DNA of 64,000 nt from contig NC_053187.1 of assembly GCF_905163445.1 (NCBI RefSeq), positions 6,820,001-6,884,000 on the forward strand, written 5' to 3'. The notes under the pieces were generated by a model that was not told the origin of the DNA, did not search any database, and saw only the letters and a program-made list of their open reading frames with translations. A program made the translations under genes and the position numbers. This DNA comes from Pararge aegeria (taxonomy: Eukaryota > Arthropoda > Insecta > Lepidoptera > Nymphalidae). This document shows positions 1-10,680 of this stretch, piece by piece; position 1 is the stretch's first letter; each line of letters starts with the position of its first letter.

Positions 1-634
1 TTACTTGCATTATAACTTTAAGTCATGTTAAGTCTTAAATTTTTGATTTTTGAATTCTCTCTCAGAAATTGTGCCTTAATTATTATAATAATACAAAACA
101 TTGTCAATAATGAATATATTCTATTGTTTAAAATACGATGAGATGATATATTTAGTGAAAATCTTATAGCAAAATCTCTTCGCTTACACTTAGCAATGTA
201 TTTACGAGTAGGCTATTCAACTGTAGCGAAGTTATGTTACGAGGCGTCGCGATTTTAGCGTTCCTTATTTATTAATAAGGAATCATGTATTGTAAATATG
301 TATTGTAAATTTTTTATTTTCAATATTAATAAATGCATAATACGGTATAAATTTTTACAAGTCTTCTTTTTATAAGTTCTGGTCAAACTGAGGCTAAAAA
401 TGTGCGGGACGTGGGATGAAAATCGCTCGCGCCTCATGATAAATAACTCGCATTTATGTACCTATATCTTATAGGTGTCAAATTGGTGCCAATAGTCGGA
501 ACATATCGTCTCGCACTACTGGGATTGCTTAACCTAACAAAAAAGACAAATACGAACCCTGTTGTGCTTCTTCATTTTAATTACCGATGCAAAAACGACG
601 GGTTTTATAAGTTTGGCGTGTCTTTGTGTGTTTG

Positions 635-850
635 GGGTGTAAACTTACCTACCACAAAATGGCGGATTTCATAACTTCATTCATAACTCCAACAATATGG
701 GTATCAAATGAAAGGTTTTGACTAGTAGAATACTATATACCTACCTTGATAAATTTGAAATCAAATATGGACGCCACTATAAAATGGCGATTTCTATATT
801 TTTTTCACAACTCCTTCAATATTTGTATAATAGAATAATAATAAGTATAT
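635..850 (+). repeat. Degenerate interspersed repeat ('AAAATGGCGG' type)
   Basis: This stretch contains two related phrases about 130 bp apart: AAAATGGCGGATTTC followed by 'cataactcc', and AAAATGGCGATTTC followed by 'cacaactcc'. A fragment with similar wording occurs near 19717 (ccaaaatggacgccat). I recognise the wording from lepidopteran genomic DNA as a dispersed repeat. No coding capacity is visible and the class is unknown. Confidence 0.4.
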
Positions 851-944
851 ACTATAGTAGAATAACGTACACTGTATTGTAAGTCGGGAGTTTTGAATTT
901 TTAATTTGTATGTCATGTTACTCTAAGTTAGAATAGACACAGGT

Positions 945-1050
945 TGGGACTTTACAAATTGCAGGATGTGATTCTTGCATGCCCTGCGAAGTGTTGCCCT
1001 GTTTATGGCGATAAAGTTCACCTACATTCAGGTGGCCAATCTGCATGGTC
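945..1050 (+). repeat. Family-C repeat tail fragment
   Basis: The phrase 'gcatgccctgcgaagtgttg' followed by 'ccctgtttatgg' recurs in diverged form near 25072 (tgacctgtgaagtgtttttc) and 39036 (gcataccctgcaaattgttg). All three belong to one dispersed family, called family C here. Its better-preserved middle part ('gagctcgtccggggaa', then 'gctgcttagcg' and 'gttccggtct') appears elsewhere in the window. Confidence 0.5.
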
Positions 1051-3090
1051 TTTCAAAAGCTACTATATATATATATGTAGGGATAAGATTTAGTTTCGAT
1101 CGATCGTCATGACATAGTAAAACTTAGTGAGAGTTAAAACTTTGAGAGCACTGCCAACATTTAGATGGAATTATATATTTTATTAAGGATGAACTTAGCA
1201 ATCACCTGTAGGAAGTGAAAGGCAATAAATGAAACCAATTCCAATCAAAATTGTAACTATTTTACGACTTGTCTGGCGTAGCAATGTCCTGCTGGGTAAA
1301 AATTACCCACCTGCATTTGATTACCGGTTGTGTCCATTTAAGAAAAGTTTAAGCAAATACTTTTTTTTAAAACTAGCCGTATCCCATCTTAACTTTGGAT
1401 CCCAGATCCCAATGAAGTATTTTCAATTTTTTTTCGGATTGTAGATATGTCTGAGTGGTTTTGATGACGTTTAAAGTCCAGGTTCATTATGATCTTAGAT
1501 GGGCGTGAACAGAGTTAAAATTGGTCATATATTATATATAGTTTTCGGTTCGTCTCATGATTTAAGCTGTGATTTACCTGTATTCATTTTTATAATAAAA
1601 AGTAAAAAAAATCTGGTGCGCTTTATGTACAAATTTAGGATATTATCTACGAGCTATCTAAAAGAGTAAAAATAAGATAAATGTATTTTCTAATGTTATA
1701 AAAAACAAAGATTTTCGTAGTTAATCAACATTTCTTGAACAACAGTTGAACAATTCGTAAAATAACAACAAAAATAACACCAAAGCCGGTAGTCAGATAA
1801 TTTCCGTGATACCCAACTTTTCGTGGTATGCACCTGTTACACTATGTTTAAGAAACTTGCTGTTATATCGTGAAAATCACGAGTATTATTTAATGTTACA
1901 GTTTGATTTCAATTAAGTACCGTGGTCCGCAACTTTAATAGTATTAAAGGGTTGGAAATAATTAAATGCAAGTAATCAATTACTGTCTGTCTCTGAATTT
2001 TCTTACCTATTACTTTAAATCCTGCGGGGAAGGGTCCCGGCTGATGTTCCAGAATAAAAAGTATCCTATGCCCGACCTCAGGATTTAACTTATATCTGTG
2101 CCTAGCTACGTCAAGATTCGTTGAGTGGTTAAGCCGTAGATAGCTTACAAACAAAAAAATATTCACACTACCCAGATTCTGTATTTTATTATGTTGAAGC
2201 TCTAAATGTCTCCTATGAGATTATATCTCGGCTCGTGCTTCAGAGTTGGAACGTTAATGTGTATGGAGAACATGATCTTCACGGCTGTTCGAAGTCGAAG
2301 TATGAATGTTACTATTATAAAGATCCACTCCAAAGAATTCGTATAAGCCTTCGAGTTCTTTAAGTTCATCTATAATGATTTTCGATGATTCGTATCCATA
2401 ATGGAATTCGACATTTAACTTTAATCGTGACTAACGCACCTGAACCTCAGCGAATCCGGAACCCATCTTCAATTTTTCAATGTTAGTATTTCATGTTTCA
2501 AATCGTAGCATACAAATGAATGCATTTAAACCACAGAATTAGGATATGTTCTTAATTCTGTGACTTTTGTGCAATAGGGGATGTTGCGTGAGAACCCACC
2601 TTTAAGGCCACGTGCATGCAGGGGTACCGGGCCCGGTTGTTTCTAGACTTTTCTCCTATTTGAACCTCGATGGCACAGGAAGCTGGTTATTAATCATAAG
2701 TCCAGACGTGTCACTATCACTCATCACCAAAAAAAGATATGTTATCACGGGAGCGAGTGAATATCGACCATATCCGGTGATTGATCTGATTAGTGAGTTA
2801 TTTCTACCGCTTGAGGCGCGTCGGTGTAGTAAGTTACCAACGAACTGCATCGGTTCTTTCTATTGCAGCCAATAGAAGGCACAAAAAATATAAAACAAGA
2901 ACAATCCTCCAAATTGTGTTAGCAGAAAAAAAGAGAAAAAAAACATATATATCTACCTATAAAAATATTAAGAACTTTGTTCCTGTACGGAACAATCTTA
3001 ATAACTAAATAATCATAGAGCTTTGGGTATAATTAATAAATACCTATGCTACTTGGTATTAGTATTATCATTATGATGTCAACATAATTT

Positions 3091-3368
3091 GGACGGCCGG
3101 CTGGCGCAGTGGACAGCGACCCTGCTTTCTGAGTCCAAGGCCGTGGGTTCGATTCCTACAACTGGAAAATGTTTGTGTGATGAGCATAAGTGTTTTTCAG
3201 TGTCTGGGTGTTTATATGTATTTTCTAAGTATTTATGTATAAGTATATAATTCATAAAAATATTCATCAGTCATCTTGGTACCCATAACACAAGCTACGC
3301 TTACTTTGGGGCTAGGTGGCGATGTGTGTATTGTCGTAGTATATTTATTTATTTTTTATTTATTTATA
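3091..3368 (+). mobile_element. SINE-A copy 1, tRNA-headed, near full length
   Basis: The 5' head contains an A-box-like TGGCGCAGTGG (about 3102) and a B-box-like GGTTCGATTCC (about 3146), the bipartite internal RNA polymerase III promoter of tRNA-derived SINEs. The tRNA-unrelated body includes 'tttcagtgtctgggtgtt' and 'gatgtgtgtattgtcgtagt', and the element ends in a TTTATTTATTT-rich tail. At least eight further copies of the same head-body-tail order occur in the window, which defines the family. It is mobilised in trans by a LINE if active. The head is not a functional tRNA gene because no acceptor stem closes. Confidence 0.85.
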
Positions 3369-4860
3369 ATATGTTCTAGGAAATTCGTAGGTGGATATAA
3401 TTATTATCTTTAAAAAAAACAACCACTGATCATAATTTTCCTTAACGTGTAATCTGTTATTCATAGCATGTTTGCAAAACTGAAATACCTAGTTTGATTT
3501 ATGACATGGCTGTAGAAATGTCTCATCTGCTTATTCTTACTTATGTAAAAGGACGATACAATTATAAGATAGATGTAATGTTAACCTGAAAGAGAGAAGA
3601 ATAACACCTTTATTCCACTCAAATATAAACGAATATGGAGAACACATAAGAACAGAAAATTATAAGCATGTTAAGTCAGCTTTATTGCTGCAAGCAATGT
3701 CTTTTTATTTTTCCTATATTTAGAGGTCCTTTAGCCAGAATGCGTTATTTTGTTTTACTATTAGATACATATTTGTAATATTCAAGTTATTGTTACTATC
3801 GGATTGCTGTCTATCAAAGTAAAGGTGGTTGCGGCATAGGACGTTCATCTGGGGTCTTTCTACCGTTGCTTCGAGAAGTATTATTTGACATGCCTTTACC
3901 CATCCCCCTAAAATAAGGATTATATTTCGGAAACAAGAACGTCAACAATATTAAAATTTCAGCGATTGTAGAAGGATTGCGGTAAGAGAGGTGCCATAGG
4001 GTTACTTCGATAAATTCTCCCAGTGACCTACGAGTATACTAGCTCCGTCTAGGTTATTAAGAAAACATAAACAATCCTGACATGTCTTTTAATCTGCATT
4101 TATGAAATCTACAAATGTACTATTAATAAACGTGGCGTCGTTGAGTTTTGTAGTTTTTTTCGCATATCAATGCAGTGTGATACACTTCTACTGACAGCGC
4201 CCCTCAAATTTGAAAAACACTGCGAATCTAAAAATGACCGGAATACGTTTAAGCAATACTTACATTGATATTTGGATTATTAGTAAGTTTATAAGTACCT
4301 ACCTATTTGGATTTTTGAACGCTTATATTAAAAAGAAATGTCAAGGTGGTTTTGTGGTTTACAATAAGTTAAAAATCTTAATATTTATATTATGAGATGA
4401 GAGCAATATCATGGAATCAAACCCAAGAACGCACCATCAAAAATCCGAAGCCTACACAATTGCGCCAGAGAAGGCGTCAAAACTACTCGATTGCACTCTA
4501 ATGCATCTTAGGCAACCCTATTATTATTGCCCAAACTATCTTGTTACATTAAACAGTATCTTTCATCTATAGCTTGAGTGTTGACAGATAACTGACATTT
4601 AATTTATTAATAGGCTTTATTATTTAAGGCACGCGCATTCTTTGGTGAGCCCGCTTCAAACTAAATACTCTCTAAAAGTTTAAAATTCTTTCTATTAGGT
4701 TACATTTGATAAAACTAAATGGATAATGAAAAAAAATTGGAGAAATTAGATTGCTAAACATGGAAACCAGTTTTAAACCATGCAAATTCTTAAGCGTTAT
4801 TTGATGTATAGCTATTATAGTAACATCCTGAAATACTTGTAACCCACATTACATTATTCT
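3369..4860. other. AT-rich DNA, nothing recognised
   Basis: No ORF with domain similarity, no repeat family recognised and no RNA gene. Short open frames here are consistent with chance in AT-rich sequence. Confidence 0.6.
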
Positions 4861-5126
4861 ACGGGAAAATGCAAACTCTGGGATCATCGAGGTGGCTCTG
4901 GTCTCTTTTTCCCCACTATGAAACTTCCATCCCACTACACTTGTTTTATCCCCCCATCAAAAAGGACGACTTTTCAAGCTGTGATCCATTGATTGAAACT
5001 ATGCCTAACTTAAATCTTGTGGCATCACAGTGTGGATAGGAATATCTAGCTCCCCTATGAAAGAGAAAGTCTGGTAAAGGTCGCTCCCAAGAGGATTTGC
5101 TCATAATCACCACGATAGGCAGCAAT

Positions 5127-5311
5127 GGCGTGCATAGAGAGTATGCAAATGATAAAAAAAAAGAAAATCTCCAGTACGAGTTATAAAAAACGTTAAGAAT
5201 AGGCATTGTAAGAGTTATAAAAAGCCTACCCTTAAAAGTGTATAACTCGTACTGGAGATTTTCTTCATTTTATAACATCTGCATACGCTATGCATACCCT
5301 CTATGCACGCC
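5127..5311. mobile_element. Palindromic MITE-like element with long inverted arms
   Basis: The left arm (5127-5185) and right arm (5241-5311) are inverted copies of each other. The outer 21 bp match with one difference, and an inner block around 'ctccagtacgagttata' pairs with 'tataactcgtactggag'. The arms differ by small indels, and the centre is about 55 bp of unrelated AT-rich DNA. Two long arms with almost no interior is the architecture of a non-autonomous fold-back MITE. I recall the same outer phrase 'ggcgtgcatagagggtatgc' as a dispersed lepidopteran repeat. No clear target duplication was found. Confidence 0.65.
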
Positions 5312-5445
5312 TCTCGGTCCTAAAAACTAACTATATGCCAAAAATTAAGTAGATTGATTGCTTAGTTATGGCGTGGAGCAAGGAAAAACAAACAAACAAG
5401 CTCACTTTCGCATTTATAATATTAGTAAGGATTTAGCATACTCCA
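5312..5445 (+). repeat. Family-E repeat copy
   Basis: The phrase order 'tatgccaaaaattaagt ... ttagttatggcgt ... cgcatttataatattagtaa' is shared by copies near 6655, 11470, 18400, 32045, 36590 and 48425. The 3' phrase TTTATAATATTAGTA is the best conserved part. This is a very common degenerate lepidopteran repeat whose class I cannot assign from these pieces. Confidence 0.55.
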
Positions 5446-5660
5446 CTTACAGGTCACCAGGGCTTCTTTTTTGGCGTGGTGGAAAAAACTTGATTGCTAC
5501 CTCCGACCCTTGGGCAGGATGTAGGTTATGTTGGACTCCCCCCTCTAAAAGTGGTATACCCAAACTAAAAACCACCACGGTATATCCCTTGTTTTGGCTT
5601 TGTTATACGCCCGGGAACGGGACACAAGGCCCTGGGATTCCCGGATAGGGCTGGTTTCAA
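5446..5660 (+). other. GC-richer tract, unknown
   Basis: An ORF of 96 codons (5358-5648) crosses this tract, but its first third lies in the upstream repeat and the remainder resembles no family I know. The tract includes 'cccgggaacgggacacaagg' and is less AT-rich than its surroundings. It is probably another repeat fragment. Confidence 0.35.
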
Positions 5661-5704
5661 AAATTGTTAGGTTAGATTACTCTGCAAGGAAATACTCAAT
5701 TGTT

Positions 5705-5761
5705 AGGAGTTGACAACACGGATTCCTTAACTGCAGTAAGGAATCCGTGTTGTCAACTCCT
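5705..5761. repeat. Perfect 57-bp hairpin (25-bp arms, 7-nt loop)
   Basis: The arm 5705-5729 is the exact reverse complement of 5737-5761, and the spacer is 'actgcag'. There are no mismatches over 25 bp. The surroundings do not continue the symmetry. No precursor-like bulges or flanking stem suggest a conventional microRNA, so a recent snap-back duplication or a MITE terminus is more likely. Confidence 0.9.
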
Positions 5762-6284
5762 TTGCCGGAGACAGCATGTTAAGCCGTCCCAGTTATATTC
5801 ACTAACGCATTTGATACCAAGCGAACTAAAGTTGTCTGGATACAACTTATAATTTGGTTCAATTCAAATAAAACCTTTACTATTTTGCTCTTTCTATGGA
5901 TACAACAGAAGCAAATATACCAGAAAAAATAGTCATTTTTCTTCGCACCTCGATCTTCTACTTAATATGTCCTTCCCATTAACACTTTATAGCCCGTATC
6001 ATTTAAAGATCATAAAACTTTTTAAAAGCTAGTAATTAAATTGTTAATCTGTTTTGTAACTACGAGTGTATTTATATTGACGGTTATTGTGAGCACTTCA
6101 CATCCAATATTTTATTATCTAAAGAATATTGGTAAGAGGTGTGTCATGTTGCACAAAAAGTTCATGCTCGTTTAATAAAGAGAAGTGATATTTAAACTGT
6201 TAAACAACGCGGTATTTGTTATTATATTTTATCTTATATATGTATGTTTTTAACAATGTACCCCACCATTTCGTTTTCTTTTTA
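5762..6284. other. AT-rich DNA, nothing recognised
   Basis: No ORF with homology and no recognisable repeat. Confidence 0.6.
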
Positions 6285-6465
6285 AATTTCCTAATCCAAA
6301 GGCAGAGATCGCTTCTTTGCCATAAGTCCGCCTTTTGTATCCAGAAGGATACAAAAGGCTTATGGAAGTATGTAGAAACATTCTTGAAGTGTCTGTTAAT
6401 TTTTTTTGTTTTTCTGAACTTGATGTGGTGTACAAATAAAGAGTTAATAAATAAAAATAAATAAT
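6285..6465 (+). mobile_element. LINE 3' tail (CR1/Zenon-like), with internal inverted duplication
   Basis: This matches the tail at 38785-38938: 'ggcagagatcgct', 'gccttttgtatcc', and finally 'gtggtgtacaaataaagag' followed by a TAAATAAA-type repeat end. Tails of this design, with an AATAAA-like signal and a short terminal repeat, are typical of CR1-group LINEs in Lepidoptera, and only the 3' untranslated end remains. Unlike the other copy, it contains an inverted duplicate of its own segment: CCTTTTGTATCC, then 'agaa', then GGATACAAAAGG, flanked by CCATAAG and CTTATGG. A minus-strand ORF of 92 codons over it is not genuine. Confidence 0.6.
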
Positions 6466-7484
6466 GGATTACTAGCACCTTGATTTTGTATTTTGAATCA
6501 TACTTTTATTATTTCACTATTAGTTAGGTCTCCACCTTTTATTCGTAATTTAACGCAGAATCATATAAATAAAATCTAGAAACGTACAACTCAATACCAA
6601 TTTGTTGGGGACGGTTTATTTTATTGGGGTAAAAAATAGAATAAATATAATATTTCAAACAACTCTATTCCAAAAATCAAGTTATTGGAATGCTAAGTTA
6701 GCGCGTAAAAGAATGACAGATTAATAATTATTCTACTAGTACAATCCGTAGTGCAGATCTATTTCGCTAATAATACTTACTTATCTATCTTACTTAGATC
6801 AATATTTGTTGTGAAGGATCGACATTGATCCCGTCTGGCATACTGGTCGAGTGACATTAAAAAGTATGAGAACCGTTAGACCTTTTCGACATGTTACTCA
6901 CTGTGACATCAGTTGCAATTCGTCACTCAATTCTGGTGAAATACTATTTCTGAACTCTTCGGACAGAGCGGTACACTGACGGTTTTGTTTACATTGACTT
7001 TCAATTATTATGTCAGAATGCAAACATAATGTTCTTATATCACTATCTCACACTACAATAAGATATCCTAACTTAATATACATGAGAAAGTGCGTTTGTT
7101 TGTTTGTCTGTCCCCCCATCACTAACCAACCAATAAACTTGATTTTTGGCACTAAGTTCGTTGAAAGGAAGGGAAAGTATCTTAGGCTACCTTTTATCCC
7201 AGGAAAACAAACGGATTCCACGGCATTTGTAAAAAACAGTACCTAGTAAACATGGACGAAGAAGGCGGGCAACAGATAGTTTTTAATATATTGAGATCAC
7301 TACCAACTAGTTTTTGCCCGCGACCTCGTCATCATGAAAATAATCTTGTAGAATATTTCATCATCTTAAAATTTATTTGTGTGTTTGTGTTACGAAATAG
7401 TAGTCCATACTTGTATTGAAACGTATTTATAAGTCAATTCACACCTGTAAAACAGAAGTCACAAAAGGAATATAACATACATTT
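6466..7484. other. AT-rich DNA with family-E-like remnants
   Basis: Remnants near 6655-6720 ('ccaaaaatcaagttattgg') and 7080-7230 ('cgtttgtttgtttgtctgtc', 'gatttttggcactaagttcg') look like old pieces of family E. Nothing else is recognised. Confidence 0.4.
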
Positions 7485-7745
7485 TGACGGCCCATTGGCG
7501 CAGTTTGCAGTGACCCTGCTGTCTGAGTCAAAGACCGTGGGTTCGATTCCCACGACTGGAAAATGTGTGTGTGATGAAAATGAATGTTTTTCAGTGTCTG
7601 GGTGTTTATCTGTATATTATAAGTATTTTATGTATATTATGCATAAAAATATTCATCACCATCGTAGTACCCATAACAGAAGCTAGGCTTACTTTGGCGC
7701 TAGATGGCGATGTGTGTATTGTCGTAGCATATTTATTTATTTTTG
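7485..7745 (+). mobile_element. SINE-A copy 2
   Basis: Near full length. The A box TTGGCGCAG (about 7495) is followed by 'tttgcagtgaccctgctg', and the B box is GGTTCGATTCC (about 7541). The body carries 'gatgtgtgtattgtcgtagc' and the copy ends in 'atatttatttatttt'. It is in the same orientation as copy 1. The head differs at several positions, so the copy is moderately old. Confidence 0.85.
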
Positions 7746-8861
7746 AAATATATATTTTATATCAAAAATATATGTTACATTCCTTGCTGAGTTAATTTTA
7801 TTTGTGGTGTAGATAACATTTTATTCAACGACAAGTCGACCTGACTTATCATTGAATAAGTGATAAAAAAGTCCTAATAAGTGAAGTGAAGTGTAGGTAA
7901 AATAAGTAAGTCAAAAAAAGTTCTAACACACATAACCAAATACATGCCTACTGATACCTAAAATAAAATAATATACAAACAGCTACTGTATTTAATTGAA
8001 TAAAGAATAAATGTAGTTGGTAAACTACTTGCAATTTATTTTCTTAACAAGTTAGATAAGTTTGCGTTATATTTTGTTTATCCACTTTGGCGTTTTGTAA
8101 GAGTTTAAATAACATAGGTAGGTACGTCTATTTGTAAAAGCAATACTGTAATCAATTTAACGGTAAGAATTATGATATTATGTTCCGTAGGATAGACCTT
8201 TACGAATTGTAATTGTATGGTTAAATTGCATTGAAATATTACAATAACAAAATGTGTTGCTTATAATGCAGGTGATTATGTTAAGACGGAATTGTGAGAA
8301 AAAAAGAAAAAATCAGAGATTTGAACTAAGATTGTAGACTCAATTGTAATTGAAAGTTGAATGGAAGAAAATTTCATGTGTTTTGCACGCCTCATAAGCG
8401 AAGCGTTGAGGTTGTGCTCTACTCTCGACATTTCAAAAAAAGCAGTTTTCTCGAAACTGAAATTGATTTTTTGTTATTTATATTGCACTTACAGGTTAAT
8501 TTGAGTACACTAATATCAAGTCAAATAATTTGTCAGGCACATAAAATACATTTCAATAACAATTTTTTTGTTTAACATAGTAAATAATAACATTAAACAT
8601 AATCTTTTCTGGACGTCCGTGTATGGACGGGTGTATGTGGCATCAAAATTGGTCGAAAAAATGATCGTATCGGAATATTTTTTTTTTAATTATCTAAAGT
8701 AACACACGACATAATTTCTTTGTTAATATGAGCGTTCAATTCACTGTCGTTAAATTTCCATGTAATTATTCTAGCTAATATTAATTGTAACTTTCAATGT
8801 GCAATCATTATGACATTCCCGTGTCTTGTTTACAAAAACTGAATAAAAAAAATGAGATTAT
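7746..8861. other. AT-rich DNA, nothing recognised
   Basis: No coding region, RNA gene or identifiable repeat. Confidence 0.6.
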
Positions 8862-8975
8862 GAGGCGTGCACTTTTGGATTTTCCAAATTTTTTTTGTTC
8901 TTTTTTTTGTCTCGTTTTTCTGAGTGGTGTACCAATAAAGAGTATAAAAAAAAAAAAGAAAAGTAAATAGAAGGG
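8862..8975 (+). mobile_element. LINE 3' tail fragment
   Basis: The phrase 'gtctcgtttttctgagtggt' continuing 'gtaccaataaagagtataaa' is nearly identical to the tail at 38882-38925. It is followed by an A-rich run. It is a 3'-terminal stub of the same LINE group, 5' truncated, with no coding sequence. Confidence 0.6.
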
Positions 8976-10497
8976 ATATAAACAGCACAAGATAAGTCTT
9001 TCCACCAGTGAGAGCTACCGGCTAGAGTGGCGTAAACTTGGGCATTCCTATGGCCAAAAGTGGACATTTACAACTAAATGTGCTAAAGATAAAATGAAAA
9101 TAGTTTTTTGTTTGTTGGTAGGCGTTGCCGTGTCTAACACCGACAAAGTCGGGTTGCCAAGCAATGTAGCTTTCCATCCGTTGCTGCGTAGACGAGGGCT
9201 AACAGGGTGTAGTAAATCCTTCAGAATATTTTACAAAATTTGCTAATTATATACAATACGTCTTAATATAACTAGTGGTCAACATACCAGCGTATTTCCT
9301 TGTTAACTGTAATACTTTCAGTTTTCCGATAGTATCCAGTAATAGCGCGGAATGATCCAAGTTCAGATGCAATTATGGCGATACCATCAATCGAGTACGG
9401 ATATAGTTATTACGTTGGATGTTTAAGGACCATTACTTTAAACGTTTGCAGTAATATTGCTTTTTATCACAATCTACAGGTCCTTATATTATGATATACT
9501 CTACGGAGCATACGTACATATAGGTACCTATATCATGAAGGCTTCTATAGAGAGTAAAGTATATAAATGGAGGGCAACAAAAAGTTACAAAGGTTAATTA
9601 TTACAATTAATACAATATGAGTACCCATATATAAATAAATAGCTGTAACAGTTTACTATTTCTTAAAGTCTCTAGGTATGGGATATTATATAATTTTTTA
9701 ATAATTCAACATTCTAAGCACTAGGTAACAAGGCGGGAAAGTTATGTTTATTTTGTTTAACATTACAGTAGCAGTAGACATTTTAGTGCAAAAAGTGTTG
9801 GTACGTCGTTTCTTAATACAGCCACGACTTCGATTTAGAACAAAAAGATAAATTAAACCCCAACATGATATCAGGGCATTGATAGTAGTCTTGTTAAAAC
9901 TGTCTTCACGACTAAACGGTAGGTAATGTTAAGTAATCATATAGTGCAATTCAAGGAATAATACTAAAACGGCTTACAAAGATGCATTTGTTACGATTAC
10001 GATCAAATTATAATTTTTTTTTTGACAAAAACCTGACTATGTAAATCAACTTATAATAAATATTTGCAACATTTTAAGTCGGTGCCAAATAAAATGTTGT
10101 AAGGAAAGCATGTATATATTAATATTATAATTTTCAATTTTTTTTTACGCATTTTAGTGCGTAGTTTTGCAATTATATCAAAGTTATAAAAGCCAAATGT
10201 CAACTGCTCATAACCTTTTACAAAATACTTATCCCGAAGCCGGGGTGTTATTGGTTGAGGAGTTCTCCCGTCACTTCACCATCAGCTCCTTTATTGTGAC
10301 GAGCATAAATTGCTTACCTACTATATACCATAATCGAAGCGCTGCTAGTGTAGTACTTATTTTTGTATAGTTTTCAGTGGCGATCCATGGTCTTCACAAA
10401 GGTACCATTTAGTACATATAAACATCAGTATGACCCAACTAAAAAATGTTTAAGTTACATTAATAATACCTAAATCAGTATAAATGAAGTGTTCCCT
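8976..10497. other. AT-rich DNA, nothing recognised
   Basis: No supportable gene or repeat family. Confidence 0.6.
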
Positions 10498-10680
10498 CGA
10501 CTTTTTCAGGATCCTTCCTATAGATCCTCATCAAGTTAAAATGGTAATATGACATACCAAACAAAAAAGGTTTACGAAAATCTGTGTATCGGTGTACTAG
10601 CGTAACAAATATATAAAAAAAAAAAAACAACCGTCGAATTTCGAATCTCCTCCTTTTTTAAGTAGGTTGAAAAAAATATA
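10498..10680 (+). repeat. Family-J repeat ('ctcctcctttttt...' end)
   Basis: The stretch ends with an A run, 'caaccgtcgaatttcgaatc' and 'tcctccttttttaagtaggt'. I recognise this as the diverged end of a common lepidopteran repeat that usually reads 'aacctcctccttttttgaag'. A minus-strand relic lies near 53789-53850. Confidence 0.45.

Larger units (their letters stand above)
1..3090. other. AT-rich DNA without a supportable gene
   Basis: Short ORFs occur on both strands but none shows a recognisable domain, and stops are dense. Two degenerate repeat pieces are listed separately (about 635-850 and 945-1050). The subregion near 2590-2880 is less AT-rich than its surroundings and is open in overlapping frames on both strands. 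Its two predicted peptides (87 and 64 residues) resemble nothing I know, so I do not call a gene. Confidence 0.6.

Noticed and set aside
3091..3170. tRNA gene at the SINE-A head (and similar heads at 7485, 22501, 27601, 34504, 58501)
   Set aside because: A- and B-box-like words are present, but the acceptor and anticodon stems do not close, and the same head is always followed by the same SINE body and tail.
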